Source: Spinacia oleracea (Eukaryota > Streptophyta > Magnoliopsida > Caryophyllales > Amaranthaceae). Taken from it: a stretch of 64,000 nt of DNA. The notes below the pieces were generated by a model. That model did not search any database, was not told the origin of the DNA, and saw only the letters and a program-made list of their open reading frames with translations. The DNA lies in NCBI RefSeq assembly GCF_020520425.1, contig NC_079491.1, positions 5,629,143-5,693,142 on the forward strand. Direction: 5' to 3'. Below, piece after piece: positions 31,164 to 42,178 of the stretch; the first letter of the stretch is position 1; every line of letters begins with the position of its first letter. A program made the translations under genes and the position numbers.

Positions 31164-32333
31164 TTACCGAATCACCTTTTGACGGTCTACGCAATTCAGT
31201 ATATTCAGGAGAATCCATGAAGGAGGTGGCCACAATACTTGAGTATATTCAGGATAATCAGATATGAGTCCACCATCTCCATCCTCTAAATGAAACACCC
31301 TGATTTCATATGGCGAGAAAGAATTTTCATGAAAGACTACACAATTCCCTCTGCAACCAGGAAAATCCGCAGCAGATGCAAAGAAGCACCAATCAGAACC
31401 CACAAACAGTACTTTATCTTTACCAATGCTATGAACTTTAACCCAGATACTACCCTCAGCTCTCATTTAGTTTACACACCTCTAAATATATCCTTCCACT
31501 ATTGTAAATGTCATTACCCTTAACAACTAAATACAAGATATTGGAGGAATGATCAACAACCAGACGCTTTCGATTTGATTGATCATAGATTCATAGTCAT
31601 GAGTATTAGAAACAACACAATCATACTTCAAGTTATTTGAATCTAACTCATATGAGAAAGCATAAAGTCTCCAATAACTATCGAGGATGAAAACCCTTTT
31701 CTGAAATTCAACAATGTCATCAAATTCTTGATTGTCGTTCAAGGATAAAATCTGATGACGCCTAGGTCCACCTATGTGAACAACACCAGATTTAAACCGG
31801 ATGAATTTGAAGCAGGGATGATCAATATTTTCAATTGATGAAGGGTGCGAAGAAATTGCAGGGTTTGATAGCCAAACAATTTTGGACTCTTTTTTATGGT
31901 AAACCGCTGATTTCAACATGAATCCGATTGAAAGTAAGGAGATGTGACAATCGGATAAATTTATAATCCAACGGTGTTTTTTAAAGATTTGAGTTCGGGA
32001 TAATGGGTAGAAAAGTTTGAGCTTACCTTTTTCGAATTCTTCGACAGTGATGAGGAAGGGTTCGGATTCCGGGAACTTACGTGATCGGAGAAGATAGACT
32101 GCATTCGCTGTTATCTGGAAACTTGAATTTGGGACGACGGGATTTAGGGTTTGGGGATGGCCAGAAGATACAATAGGTAGGGTTTTAGGGATTTGGGAAG
32201 AGAGTGAATAACTCCAATTCTTGCAAACTGATCGGAAATTATGGGCGTCGAGTTGAGTTTGTAGGTGACCGGCAATCAATGAGAGGATTTCTGGGTAAAG
32301 CTCCGACCAATCGGCTCTCCGGCTATCCTCCAT
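31164..32333 (-). pseudogene. Frameshifted paralogue of the F-box/DUF295 gene
   Basis: The minus strand starts MEDSRRADWSELYPEILSLI at the ATG at 32333 and stays in frame with the intact gene at 20646-21719 until about 31590. There the frame shifts after a Tyr-Glu-Ser-Met run and stops at 31527. The shared sequence (KRLVVD, NILYLVVKGNDIYN) continues in another frame. A second shift near 31465, at gagagctgaggg, moves into the frame reading GSIWVKVHSIGKDK to the end at 31164. The F-box and the late FPGCRGNCVVFHE motif survive. At least two indels make a full-length product impossible unless they are sequence errors. The C-terminus is slightly extended compared with the paralogue. Flanking homology shows an old local duplication. 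Confidence 0.85.
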
Positions 32334-32584
32334 TTTCCCCTGTCTCAAAGAGTTGCTGATTACTCTAGATTTTATTTCCGAAACTTTTCTTACATGGATG
32401 AATAAGGATTTTCTTTTTAGGAGTTTTTGTTAGAAATGACCTTTTTTAAAATTCAAAAATTGTGATAAAGTTGTGAAAAGGGATTTAAAATCGATCTTTT
32501 TTTGTGTGGATTGAGACCTACACTTATTTTCCGGTAATTGACTCAATTTTTTGGGCATTGACCCACGTATGCGGGTCACGTGCC

Positions 32585-32949
32585 TGTAAACCATAAATTT
32601 CAAATCTGCAAAATAAATTTAAAGAGGCAAAAGAATATGGGATACATAATTTTATTGATGTTTTTGAGATTACAATTCTCGTAACTCTCTTGATTCTTCT
32701 CTTCTAGGAATTGTAATACTGGGCTCTGGTCGACTTATTCCAGTACTGCATACCTACAATTTGATGGTAGGGAGGTGATGGGGTCTTTGTGACTTATTCC
32801 ATCTGAGCGTGACGAAACCCTAATATTAGAACTTCATTATATAGGAAAGTTGAGAGTCCTACTAGGTTAAAATTCCCTAAATCTTTGAAATATTATTTTT
32901 TATTGAGATATAATTGACACCACAAATTTACAAAATTTCGGTGTCTACA
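32585..32949 (-). repeat. 3' LTR of the miniature element
   Basis: Starts TGTAGACACC after the purine tract and ends ATGGTTTACA. The end region ttttgcag...tttaca resembles the end of the other LTR (ttttgcagactcttaa...tttaca). The bodies align poorly by eye. Confidence 0.55.
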
Positions 32950-33119
32950 GATGCCCCCTCGAGATCTGTTGTGGAGACTTGATGTCGGATGCAACTTGGT
33001 CTCGAAACTTTGATGTAGAATTTGAAAACAAATTTGACTTGCCTCCATTGATTCTAAGAACTTTTAACCTTGAAGAGAGGAGATGAAGAGCGAAAATCGT
33101 CCCACCGAGCGTGCCAATT

Positions 33120-33702
33120 TGTAAACACAATTTTAAGAGTCTGCAAAAATAACAGAATCAAAATAATGTGAACAAAATATTTTGTATTGATTTTTGTATT
33201 TGGGTACAATCTCTAATGTATTTATCCACTGATTCGGTCTTTACAACCGTAAGAATTGTTTTGTCGGACGTCTTGAACGAGGGCCACCGGGCTTGATCTC
33301 TTTCGATGACGCAGTATGGAGGTAGAATGGCGTTTGTGCTTGTTGTTCTTCTTCCACCGAGATTTCGACTTGTATGCTTGGAAGCAGTCTTAGGGTTTTC
33401 TGGAGAGTAGTATGTTTTCTGAATATTACGTTCAGTCTGTCTTGCCAAAAGACTTAGAGAGAACTTTTTATATCCTCCTCTTAGGTCTAGGGTTTTCCTT
33501 TTGATAAATGGGCCTCTTTTCTTCTAACCCATTTAAATAACTCATTTCTATTAAATGAACGTCGTTTGACTCAAAATGGGCTTATTTGATTTATGACCCA
33601 AATTAAACAATATATCTGACATTTAAATAACAGAAGTCAATATTTGACTTTTTCGGGACCAAAATTAATGACATGGCATTTATCACATTTTTAATGCCTA
33701 CA
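33120..33702 (-). repeat. 5' LTR of the miniature element
   Basis: Starts TGTAG and ends TTTACA on the minus strand. A TATA-like gatataaaa lies near 33470 with leader-like agggtttt words upstream. An open frame at 33158-33448 inside it has no recognised domain and is probably not coding. Confidence 0.55.
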
Positions 33703-33879
33703 GTACCTAATAAAATATGATTTTTATTTTATTTTATTTAGAATTCCCTCCAAATTTCCCCCTTAACTCCTCAAAAAAATCCTTATTCCTCATTAAGCTG
33801 TACAATAGGAGAGAATACTTTATACTTTATATACACCGTATTAATATGTCTATCAATCATGCTTACTTTCTCTTTTATG

Positions 33880-34429
33880 TGAGATCGTTGTAAACGGGTC
33901 GGTCGGGTTGGATTGTAAAAAAATTATTTTTGGGTTCAGGTTGATTCGGATCGGTCATTTTCGGATTCGGGTATACAAATGTTTGTTCAAGATCCCAAAA
34001 TTTCGGATTCGGATCGACCCAACAGGTTGAGAGATTTTAAAACACGCATTATATTTTCATTAATTTATGTGATAAATATACAAAATATGGTCACAAATTA
34101 ACAAATTTTGCTACACAAGTTTATGTTTAGTCAAATTCAACCACAAGATGGCGTATAATTAAAATTAAAATCATATTACACACATCAATAGTAAAACAAC
34201 GTATTTATTATGCTTAAATTTTCTCATAATCTCATTTATTACTATAAATACAATGATTTTCAATCGGTCGGGTCCAAAATAGGTTGGGTTGGGTTTCGAC
34301 CCATTACTTTTCGGGTTGCTCGGATCCGGATAAAATCGGGTTACAGGTCACAAAATCTTGTTCAAGACCTCATATTTTCGGGTTGAGTTCGGGTCATTTT
34401 CTGAGTCTGGTCGATTTTTAACAGGTCTA
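33880..34429. mobile_element. hAT-like cgggtc-rich element, left end eroded
   Basis: The right end ttttaacaggtcta and cgggtcggtcgggttggat at the left match the family at 16347-17034. The interior again has two cgggt-rich arms around an AT-rich centre. No clear target duplication. Confidence 0.5.
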
Positions 34430-34785
34430 ATAAGCACGATAGAAAAACAAAATGCTACTAAAGGCAAACTTTTTATTTGGACGTCACAACGACTTAAATA
34501 TAAGATAAAACAAATGAAAATAAGTTTTAATTTTTGCGTGTTCTAAACTCATAACCAAACGTCAAATTTACCAGTATGATATTTTCCTAGTAATTTAGAC
34601 TGAGAATTTGTGTACGGTAAATTTCATGTTCAAAATCCCTACCCTGGCACCCCATTTTGTTATTTGAATTGCTCGAAAGGACCATGTTCCGTTACTCCAT
34701 ACGACCATACATCAATTGAAAATCAAACAATGATTAAGAGTAATGAGACTAATGACAATGTAGATTAAGTAGAAGATATAGTAAT
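34430..34785. other. Intergenic, 3' flank of the dCTP pyrophosphatase gene
   Basis: AT-rich; the 3' untranslated region of the minus-strand gene probably lies here. Nothing else is recognised. Confidence 0.5.
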
Positions 34786-36523
34786 TTATTTGTTAGAAGG
34801 GTACTTAAGAGCATTAAGTTGAATCTTGCGAAGAGCAACTTGACCAAGATCAACACCACAACTATCAGAGAGTTGAATCAAATAAAGAAGAACATCTGAA
34901 AGTTCTTCTCCAAGATGAACTTTCTCTTCTTCTTTCCAGTTTGGTAAACCTCTTTCCACTTCTCCTTTCCATTGGAATATTTCTGATAGTTCTCCCATTT
35001 CTCCTACCTGCATTTTTTAACATTCATTAATTATTTATGTACCACAATCTATATTTATCTATGGTGCGATATTAAAAAGTGTTCCTATAAAAGGTTCATA
35101 CAATAACCTAAGGCGTCGCTAGACCAGAGTACTAGTTTAACTTTATAATAGTTTTACGTTCGGTGGTAGCGTTTGAGATAGCGGATAGTGTTTTTGACAT
35201 ATTCAAAACGCTACTTGTAAAATTATAAATTGTTTAGTGAGGTAGCGGTTAGCAACAGAGATAGTGGTTAGGTAGTTTTTGTCAAACGCTAAAAGTAGTA
35301 GCGTTTGAAGGTAACAAGTAGCGTTAGATAAAATTATAATAAAGTTTTTAACAATATATATAGGTTTTATTGTATTTTACAATCTCAACGACTACTTTTA
35401 CAAAATATTCATTCATACTAGTTATCTGCTAATTTAACAGCTAACTGTTACCCGCTATTATTGATCGCTACCATCTACTCAACCGCTAAACGCTACCTGC
35501 TAGCGCTGGTTTTACCGAACAGGTCATACGTAAACAAACTTAACAAACATAAGTTTATACTTAGGGAGTGCACTTAGGAAAAATTAAAAAATGTTATTTT
35601 TAATTGAAAGCCAATGAAGTTTAATCCTAATTCTAGGTGTTGCTGGGTGCGTCTAAGAATTTGTAATTAGATGGACACCCACGGCCCATGGGCCACATTA
35701 TACATTTGAAAAAACACTAGACAATGCAACCACGCAATAGGCAAACTAGACATTAACCCATGCTAATTGCTTTCTAAACATTGATTAAAATAAATGCATC
35801 CACTAATCAAGCCTAAGCTTCCTTTCATCTAATAAAAGTATATAAACATGGTTTTGATCATTAACTCTATATTTTTATTAGCAAAAATTAGAATATTCAC
35901 ATTACAAACTTTTATATAAGTCGGTCTGACACAGAAGAGTACATTGGTGTCATATAAGTTAAGCAATGAAACTAATTTAGTTAGGCAGTGAAACTAATTA
36001 GTTAAACAATGGAACCAATTAGTTAAGCAATCAAAGTGGTCTTTTCGGTAAGAACGATCTTTCACAAAAGTTATCGTATTCACATAGTTCACCTACTATA
36101 CCGTTCCTTAAAAAAAAAAAAAAATTATTATACCAATGAAATCTTGACCTAATGGTAAAGACTGATGTATGGATTACGGGTTCGAATCTCACATCCCTAT
36201 TTAAAATTTACAACGTAATGCCTTTATAGATTATTCGCAACAAAAAAAAAACATAGCCACAATACTATACGTGATCATTTCCTCTATTAATACAATTTAA
36301 CTCCACAATTTATCAACCACACAATTACATAGATTAATTGGTAAAAGAATTGTTAACGCAACAACATTTGTAAAAAGAAAAGAAAAGAAGTAAATACCAG
36401 AGCCAAAAGAAGGTTCCTAGGAGTATGATGAGGTTCCCATCCTCTTTCCTTAGCAAAATCTCTCATTTTTTGCCTGAGAAGTTCTAGACTTACGCTTTCT
36501 GCTTCCCCTGAAATTCCTGCCAT
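34786..36523 (-). CDS. dCTP pyrophosphatase 1-like (MazG-fold NTP hydrolase)
   Basis: Two exons: 36398-36523 (42 codons, MAGISGEAESVSLELL...) and 34786-35007 (73 residues then stop), joined across a GT-AG intron of 1390 bp in phase 0. The product is 115 residues. The MazG metal-binding pattern EXXE...EXXD is complete: E45/E48 in VGEMGELSE and E77/D80 in GEELSD. The family hydrolyses dCTP and modified dCTPs to the monophosphate plus pyrophosphate, cleaning the nucleotide pool; it usually forms tetramers. Plant members are short, like this one. The ATG at 36523 follows a ctt/aag-rich leader typical of plants. The intron carries a TIR element, a miniature Mutator-like element and a SINE-like piece, all apparently tolerated. 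Confidence 0.9.
35158..35520. mobile_element. TIR element of ggtagcggtt type in an intron
   Basis: Ends gttcggtggtagcgtttgag and cgctggttttaccgaac are imperfect inverted repeats, and the interior has many variants of ggtagcg / cgctacc in mirrored order. It lies in the intron of the dCTP pyrophosphatase gene. The target duplication was not determined, so the superfamily is open (hAT or Mutator-like). Confidence 0.55.
35903..36076. mobile_element. 174-bp miniature of the 4.9-kb Mutator-like element
   Basis: Starts tacaaacttttatataagtc and ends cacaaaagttatcg, matching the ends of the element at 6549-11425. It contains ggtcttttcggtaagaac near the right end and four copies of the aattagttaagcaatg unit. 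A perfect 9-bp duplication tattcacat flanks it (35894-35902, 36077-36085). It lies inside the intron of the dCTP pyrophosphatase gene. Confidence 0.85.
36140..36240 (+). mobile_element. SINE-like tRNA-derived repeat
   Basis: gacctaatggtaaagact (A-box-like) and cgggttcgaatctcacatcc (B-box) are correctly spaced, then a short body before an A run at 36242. It resembles the fragment at 48660-48745. No clear target duplication. Not a tRNA gene: it cannot form an acceptor stem. Confidence 0.55.
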
Positions 36524-38282
36524 CTTCTTCTTCTTTTTCTAAGGAGTAAAACAAAGAAGATATGAACAACCCAATTAACTCAACATAAAAACCTTATTTT
36601 TATACTCTTATTAATGTTATTATGACTCTTAATTAAATAAAATAAGAGGGAAGGAAATCTCAAAAGAAGGAAAGTTTTGAAATTTTCTATAATTAAAAAA
36701 GTAGATTTGCCTATTTGCTTCCTCTCTTTCTCTAATCTCTATGCTTTTCTTCCTAATTTAGAGATTTGCTTTAATTTAGTGATCGTGCCCTGTTTTTATT
36801 GGTAACATAATCTTCCTTATAGGCTATAGTATCTTTTGTTTATTAAATTATTATTGTTAATTATTTCTTAATATACTTTGATTTGATAATGTGATATGAT
36901 TATATGATAATATACTCTATCCTATGACTTGACAAATTCCACCAACAAGGCTACAACTCATATGAGTCATATGACTAATATGATCATGGGGCCAAATATT
37001 TGATATTATTATTCTAGTATTGCCTTATGTCTATGTCTACTACATCGTACTATGGTTGCGAAAATGTTAATGATGACAGTAAAAAGTTGTCTATATTGAT
37101 GTGGATGACAAGGAAATATTATTAATTAGGAAAGTTGAGATTATTAGCATAAAAAAGGTAAGAAATTATTTATGGTCACTTCCAACTCAATTCCTTTACA
37201 TTATGGCATGGTGCCCATAATGTTTTAGTAACCAAATATACTCCGTATCCTCCAAACGAGGAAGTATATTCCCATGTCAGATATATTTTTACAAGAACAT
37301 ATCAGCTAATAAAACGTTAAAATAGACTAAAGACAAACATAAAAAGACAAAATCAATTTTTTTAAAAAATGTCATATGTTTAATGCTTGTATCAATCACT
37401 ATAATTAAATAAAATATTCGCCATTGAGAAACAATTTTATGGACTTCTTGGATGACTTTCATGGGCCAAATTATATAATCAATCTAGCTGTAAAGCCCAT
37501 TATTGTAATTGGCAGTCCATTGAACCTTTTTTCTTTTGGACTCTTATGACCAAAGTAAGCATGGGCCCCTATCATAACTAACCAGTTGGGCTCATATATA
37601 AGTTAAAAGCACCATGGTTGTCAAATCAGGCATACGATTGAATATGGATCGGGTATAATTGAATAATATTTTACGCAGTGTCATTGTGTGCGTACGATCA
37701 TACGTATTACGTAATTTATATTTTCTGTATCAATTTGAATTTTGTCCGTCAATTCGGATCAGTTTTTAAAAGTCTACTTAAAATCCAATTTTTTTTCCAA
37801 TTGAGGTTTAAAAAGGCAAGCTTTCCCAAAATGTATGCACTTAAAAAAAAAACTTTGACCCATTCTTGTGAGCTGTAACTCTGTAAGTAGTCGAGTTTGT
37901 CAAGTGTTTCTAATATTGATTTTTAACTTGACATTTATGATTTATCAATTCCAAATTGCCAAATCGAATCCTATCATGCCCAAAGAACCATGCTACCAAA
38001 TCTTTTATTATCCAATGTAGGCAAGTTGCATTCCCTGCTTATAAATGAGATCACTTAATTTGTGTTTTTGTTTGAGTGGAATTGCCAAATGAAAAATGGA
38101 TTAGCGTTTAAGGAGCTAAAAATGAATGTACGAAGTATATACTAATATTAAGTTAAATAAAACATCAATTATTACGATTTATGCATAATTTTATCACGAT
38201 TTCTTAGATTAATATATACCATATTGTTCATAAGTGTTTCTAATAAATTTTGTATGGTAAATGGCGCTTTGTTTACGAGTCT
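36524..38282. other. Intergenic, promoter side of the dCTP pyrophosphatase gene
   Basis: AT-rich. The first few hundred bases should hold the promoter of the minus-strand gene. No gene or clear TE ends were found in the rest. Confidence 0.45.
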
Positions 38283-38405
38283 TCTACTCCATGTAATCTT
38301 CATATACATTAAAAAAAAAAAAAAAAAAAAATTGTTACACGTGATTGGTGGTTTGAAACTTCGACCTTGAGTTTAAATAATAAAAACTTTTATCACTAGG
38401 ATATG
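38283..38405 (-). mobile_element. Possible SINE fragment
   Basis: On the minus strand atcctagtgataaaag and aaggtcgaagtttcaaacc look like A and B boxes, ending in a T-rich tail (an A run of about 21 at 38311-38331 on the plus strand). This is the layout of a plant SINE with a T tail. No target duplication was seen. Confidence 0.4.
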
Positions 38406-39411
38406 ACATATTTCAGGTTATCATTGCAAAAGAAATCTAACTAAATGCGAATGGTATTAATGTACTAATTCGGGGCATCAACCTGACCCAAAAACTAGTT
38501 CTAATTTAAGAAATGTACTACTCCGTAAATGAAGAAGGTGAATAAAATAGTGCTCAAATGAGAATGTAATAATTATTATATCGAATTTGTTTATGAAAAT
38601 GGAAAATACGAAAGGAAAATAATATGCTTACAATAGATTGATGGATATTGTCATTATATTTGTCATTACACTTTCCTTACAAATTTTTTATTAACATTAT
38701 TATCTTTACCTCTAACGAAATGTCAGCATTGAAAAATATTAAGGCGTGTCTCAATCACCTAATTTTCAACTATTTTTTTCCGAGTATAGTTTACTTTATC
38801 AATTGGATTTTGCTTTTTACTTTTTGGTCAGATGGAAAATACAAATTGTAACGAGGGGAGGATTTCAAAATGTAATCTAACATATATACCCTAAACGATC
38901 TTGACCACTAAATCAAAGACAACATTGATATTTCATAAATTAAACTTAACAAAACTTATTTTTCTTGTATAAACTTATATTTCTTGAAATAAGTTAAAAC
39001 AATTAAGCAAACAGTCTAATCCAATCATAAATTGATAAGTACTCACATTATACCATAATAAAATAAAGTAATTAAATTATAAATTGATAAGTCCTCACTC
39101 ATACACAACTCAGCATTTGGCTTTTCCTAATTTGCCATCTATTTGCCAGTTTTTATACATTTTTATTCCTACCAATGCTGGCAGCATCTATCCATCTATT
39201 ATCTCATTAGCTGTGACTCTCCATCTCTCTCAACATCCCTTCATTTTATCCATCTTCAAAATACCTTTCTCTTTTAAACACTCTCAAGAATTTTTCTTTC
39301 AAATTCAACACATCAACTCTTAAACACCCAAACAAGAGTACGTGTACGTCTCGAGTATAACATACTCGTGTTTCAGGGATAAGGTTGCGTACATTTGAAT
39401 CTTTTAAAAAT
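38406..39411. other. Intergenic and 5' leader of the DUF868 gene
   Basis: The last ~250 bp (39170-39411) are rich in ctctc and cct words, typical of a plant 5' untranslated leader. Otherwise nothing was recognised. Confidence 0.45.
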
Positions 39412-40458
39412 ATGTTAGCGGATCCGATCGGGATGCCGGCGTGTTTCTCATCGGGCCCCCGGCCCACGGATGACTTAGAGAACACGGCCGTGACCCGAGC
39501 GGGTCAAAGCGTGATCATATCAATGTATAAAGTCAAAGTGGGTAGTCAAACCCGTGTGATCACCATCACATGGTGTAGGAACCTCCTCCTCCTCCACGGG
39601 TTATCGATCTCGATATCGAGCCCTTACGACGAAGGCCGATCATCGTCGTCGTCGTTATCGTCGTCGGAAAACGGAGACGGGCAGTACTACTCTTGTAAGG
39701 TGGAGTTGAAGCCGTGGTATTTTTGGAGGAAACAAGGGTCAAAACATTTCCTAATAGAGGATGGTAAAAAAGTGGATATTTTTTGGGACTTGAAATCTGC
39801 CAAGTTTAATAACGGTGAAACAGAACCAAGTTCTGATTTCTATGTTGCTCTTGTTTATGAAAACGAGGTCGTTTTGTTAGTTGGTGATTTGAAAAACGAG
39901 GCGTATAAGAAAACCGGCTCTAGGCCAAATCTTGTGGAGCCTAACTTGATCTCGAAAAAGGAGCATATTTTTGGTAAAAAGAAGTTTTTTACCAAGGTAA
40001 AATTTCACGAAAAAGGTAGATTTCACGATATAGTGATCGAGTGTAAGAGTAATAAAGTCGATTCTGATTTGGAAATGGAGGTGAAGGTAGATGGGAAGAG
40101 GGTGATTCAAGTGAAGCATTTGCAATGGAAGTTTAGAGGGAATGAGAGCATACATTTGAATAGGTTAAGGGTTGAGGTGTATTGGGATGTACATGATTGG
40201 TTATTTAGTCCCGGGTTGAGACACGCTTTGTTCATCTTTAAGCCTATTATTCCTCCATCGCCGTCGCTAAAAAGTGTTTCTTCGGCTTCACCAATGTCGT
40301 TGTCCTCGTCGTTGTCGTTGTCGTTGTCCTCGTCGTTGTCTCTCTCGTCCACCCCATTGTCGTCCCAGACGGGGAGCTCAGGGTCGTTGGGGGACGGATT
40401 AAACGGAAATTGGTCATCCGAGTTTTGTTTATTCCTTTATGCTTGGAAGGTTGAATGA
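39412..40458 (+). CDS. DUF868 family protein
   Basis: One exon, 348 residues from the ATG at 39412 (MLADPIGMPACFSSG). The frame is open nine codons further upstream but without an ATG, and this start matches the MLxDPIGIPACFS beginning usual for the family. Family hallmarks are present in order: TRAGQSVIISMYKVK, ITITWCRNLLLLHGLSI, CKVELKPWYFWRKQGSK, VDIFWDLKSAKF, VVLLVGDLKNEAYKK, KKEHIFGKKKFFTKVKF, LQWKFRGNESIHLNRLRVEV, YWDVHDWLFSPGLRHALFIF, and the final LFLYAWKVE. Two Ser-rich low-complexity runs lie near residues 75-88 and 290-330. DUF868 proteins are plant-specific and of unknown function. No signal peptide or membrane span is visible. Length is normal and the gene looks intact. Confidence 0.93.
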   Translation: MLADPIGMPACFSSGPRPTDDLENTAVTRAGQSVIISMYKVKVGSQTRVITITWCRNLLLLHGLSISISSPYDEGRSSSSSLSSSENGDGQYYSCKVELKPWYFWRKQGSKHFLIEDGKKVDIFWDLKSAKFNNGETEPSSDFYVALVYENEVVLLVGDLKNEAYKKTGSRPNLVEPNLISKKEHIFGKKKFFTKVKFHEKGRFHDIVIECKSNKVDSDLEMEVKVDGKRVIQVKHLQWKFRGNESIHLNRLRVEVYWDVHDWLFSPGLRHALFIFKPIIPPSPSLKSVSSASPMSLSSSLSLSLSSSLSLSSTPLSSQTGSSGSLGDGLNGNWSSEFCLFLYAWKVE

Positions 40459-41687
40459 TTGGTCATTTAGCCCTAAGTTAGGGCTTATTTCCAAGACAAA
40501 GATAAACCAATAAATCAGATCGAGAAAACACGACGTAATTATCTTATGTGCCTGAAAGTACATATATGCCCCTCTAACTCTCAAATCGGTACAGGTAAAA
40601 CATCGTAACACATGCTCCCGGGTGCAACGGACACTTGTAAATCTCAATGTTACTAAAGGACATGAGTATTCTTGTAAAATGAGGAATAAGTTTGAATGGG
40701 GAGCACATGGGAAAAGATAGAGGGGAGCTCCAAGACAGGAAAGAAGGAGCTGGAAAATGGGATATAACAGCTGGGGGGAAGTCCTTATTCCTCAAGTGGG
40801 CAATATGAGACCGGACATATTGGATTTGGATTTGTTAAAACATGGGTCAATTATTCTTCTAATCACTTGTATAGTTGTATCATTTGTCTGTTTTTTTTCT
40901 CACTTGGCTTGCCCATTTGGGATTATTATCACTTGAAATTATTATTTATTGGTCATACACACTATCATGGTGTATGATCTCTTACTATTAGTAGTATTAC
41001 AAGAACATTACCACACAACTGGTTGTACTTTATTTGTCCTATTGTATTTTTGGGTCAAATTTTAGAAAGTTTGATCATGAATTCTTATTAACCTGCAAGA
41101 AATTATATAGTTATGTTATGTGTGGGTTTTTTTTAATTTCGGTTAATGTTAATTTTTAGAACATCTATTTCTAAGTATTTTTACGCGAGTAGAGTTGGAG
41201 ATATTTGCTTTTTAAGTCACGTCTTGAAGACCGTGTAAAACCTAATGGACAAACAATAAGGGACAACGGGAGTAATGTACAACTACTGCTATTTTTATGC
41301 GTGTGTGATCTTAAATTTAAACACGTAAGTTAAGAAATAGTCTTGGTTAGTTTAGTTGTATGGAATTTATAGCTAGGAATTAGATTGTGAATATCTCCAC
41401 TTGAAAAAATGTGAAAATATTAAAACAATTGCTCGTGTCAAGCTTGAAACAGTAGACTTGGAGTTGTAAAATATGCTTAAAATTACGGAGTAATTGTTGT
41501 GATTATGATAACAATGTTAAATCTCTAAATATATTTACAAATTGTGATCATCGTTGTAATTTGTGGATGCACTTATTATTAATGATACTTCTTCTCAAAC
41601 CCTAAAAATAGTAGCCCCTTAGGGTTAACAATTTTTAACTTTGGTTAAATTTCAAATTTTGTATGGAGTAGTTTTAATAAATGGCTA
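40459..41687. other. Intergenic, nothing recognised
   Basis: Contains the probable 3' untranslated region of the DUF868 gene at its left end. The remainder is AT-rich without a convincing gene or paired terminal repeats. Confidence 0.45.
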
Positions 41688-42036
41688 CTCCCTCCGTCTC
41701 TTTTTGTTTTTTACGTTTTTTTTGGGTGTCCCAAAATGTTTTTACATTTCCTTTTATATTATCACATAAATTATTTAATATTCTATCAAAATTTGTGTCC
41801 AATTATTATTTTAACCAATTAAATCCATTTGGTCATTTAATCTCTCACACCTTTTCATTAGAACATTAACTTTTTCTCATTTTCCCAATATCAGAATTTT
41901 GATAAGAGTGAAAACATTATAAATAAACGTAATTTTCCTCATTTACATAAAAACTTAAAAGAATTTCAATGCACATTAATTAATCGTTAAAAAGCGTGCA
42001 AAATACCAAAAGTAAAACAAAAAGAGACGGAAGGAG
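41688..42036. mobile_element. Stowaway-like MITE, ctttttgt family
   Basis: Ends ctccctccgtctctttttg and caaaaagagacggaaggag, flanked by TA, 349 bp. Nearly the same interior as the copies at 11894 and 48010. Confidence 0.88.
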
Positions 42037-42139
42037 TAGTTCTTTTGATATAATTTCATTTGGTCATATTTTTAGAGAGGCTAAAGTTATGGCTCATCTT
42101 AGCCCACTCGAGTTCTCTACAAGCCATGGCCTGTGCAAA

Positions 42140-42178
42140 CGAATATAGAAGGCTAAAGTCCCTGAGAAAGTAAAAAAC
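42140..42178 (+). pseudogene. Left half of a LINE zf-RVT remnant
   Basis: Immediately left of Copia 2 the frame reads I-stop-KAKVPEKVKN. It continues after the element (47555 on) as LVWRATRNALPT. The stop TAG (42146-42148) sits where this domain normally has Trp (TGG), so it was already inactivated by a point mutation. Confidence 0.7.

Larger units (their letters stand above)
32585..33702 (-). mobile_element. Miniature LTR retrotransposon (TRIM-like), diverged LTRs
   Basis: On the minus strand one LTR-like unit runs tgtaggcattaaaaatgtg ... attgtgtttaca (33702-33120). A candidate primer site ttggcacgctcggtgggac follows, then only about 170 bp, a purine tract cgagggggcatc, and a second LTR-like unit tgtagacaccgaaattttg ... 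tttatggtttaca (32949-32585). Flanks ggtac and ggcac are near-identical. PBS and PPT without any coding region is the TRIM plan. The two LTRs differ in length (583 against 365 bp) and are strongly diverged, so the element is old, or is assembled from two related elements by deletion. Confidence 0.6.

Noticed and set aside
33158-33448. 96-codon minus-strand frame as a gene
   Set aside because: Lies in the transcribed part of the miniature element's LTR; no domain recognised.
36140-36240. tRNA gene on the plus strand
   Set aside because: Box-like words only; no cloverleaf can be drawn and an A-rich tail follows.
39877-40352. Minus-strand frames opposite the DUF868 gene, including an acidic Asp/Asn run
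   Set aside because: The acidic run is the complement of the Ser-rich codons of DUF868; no independent support.
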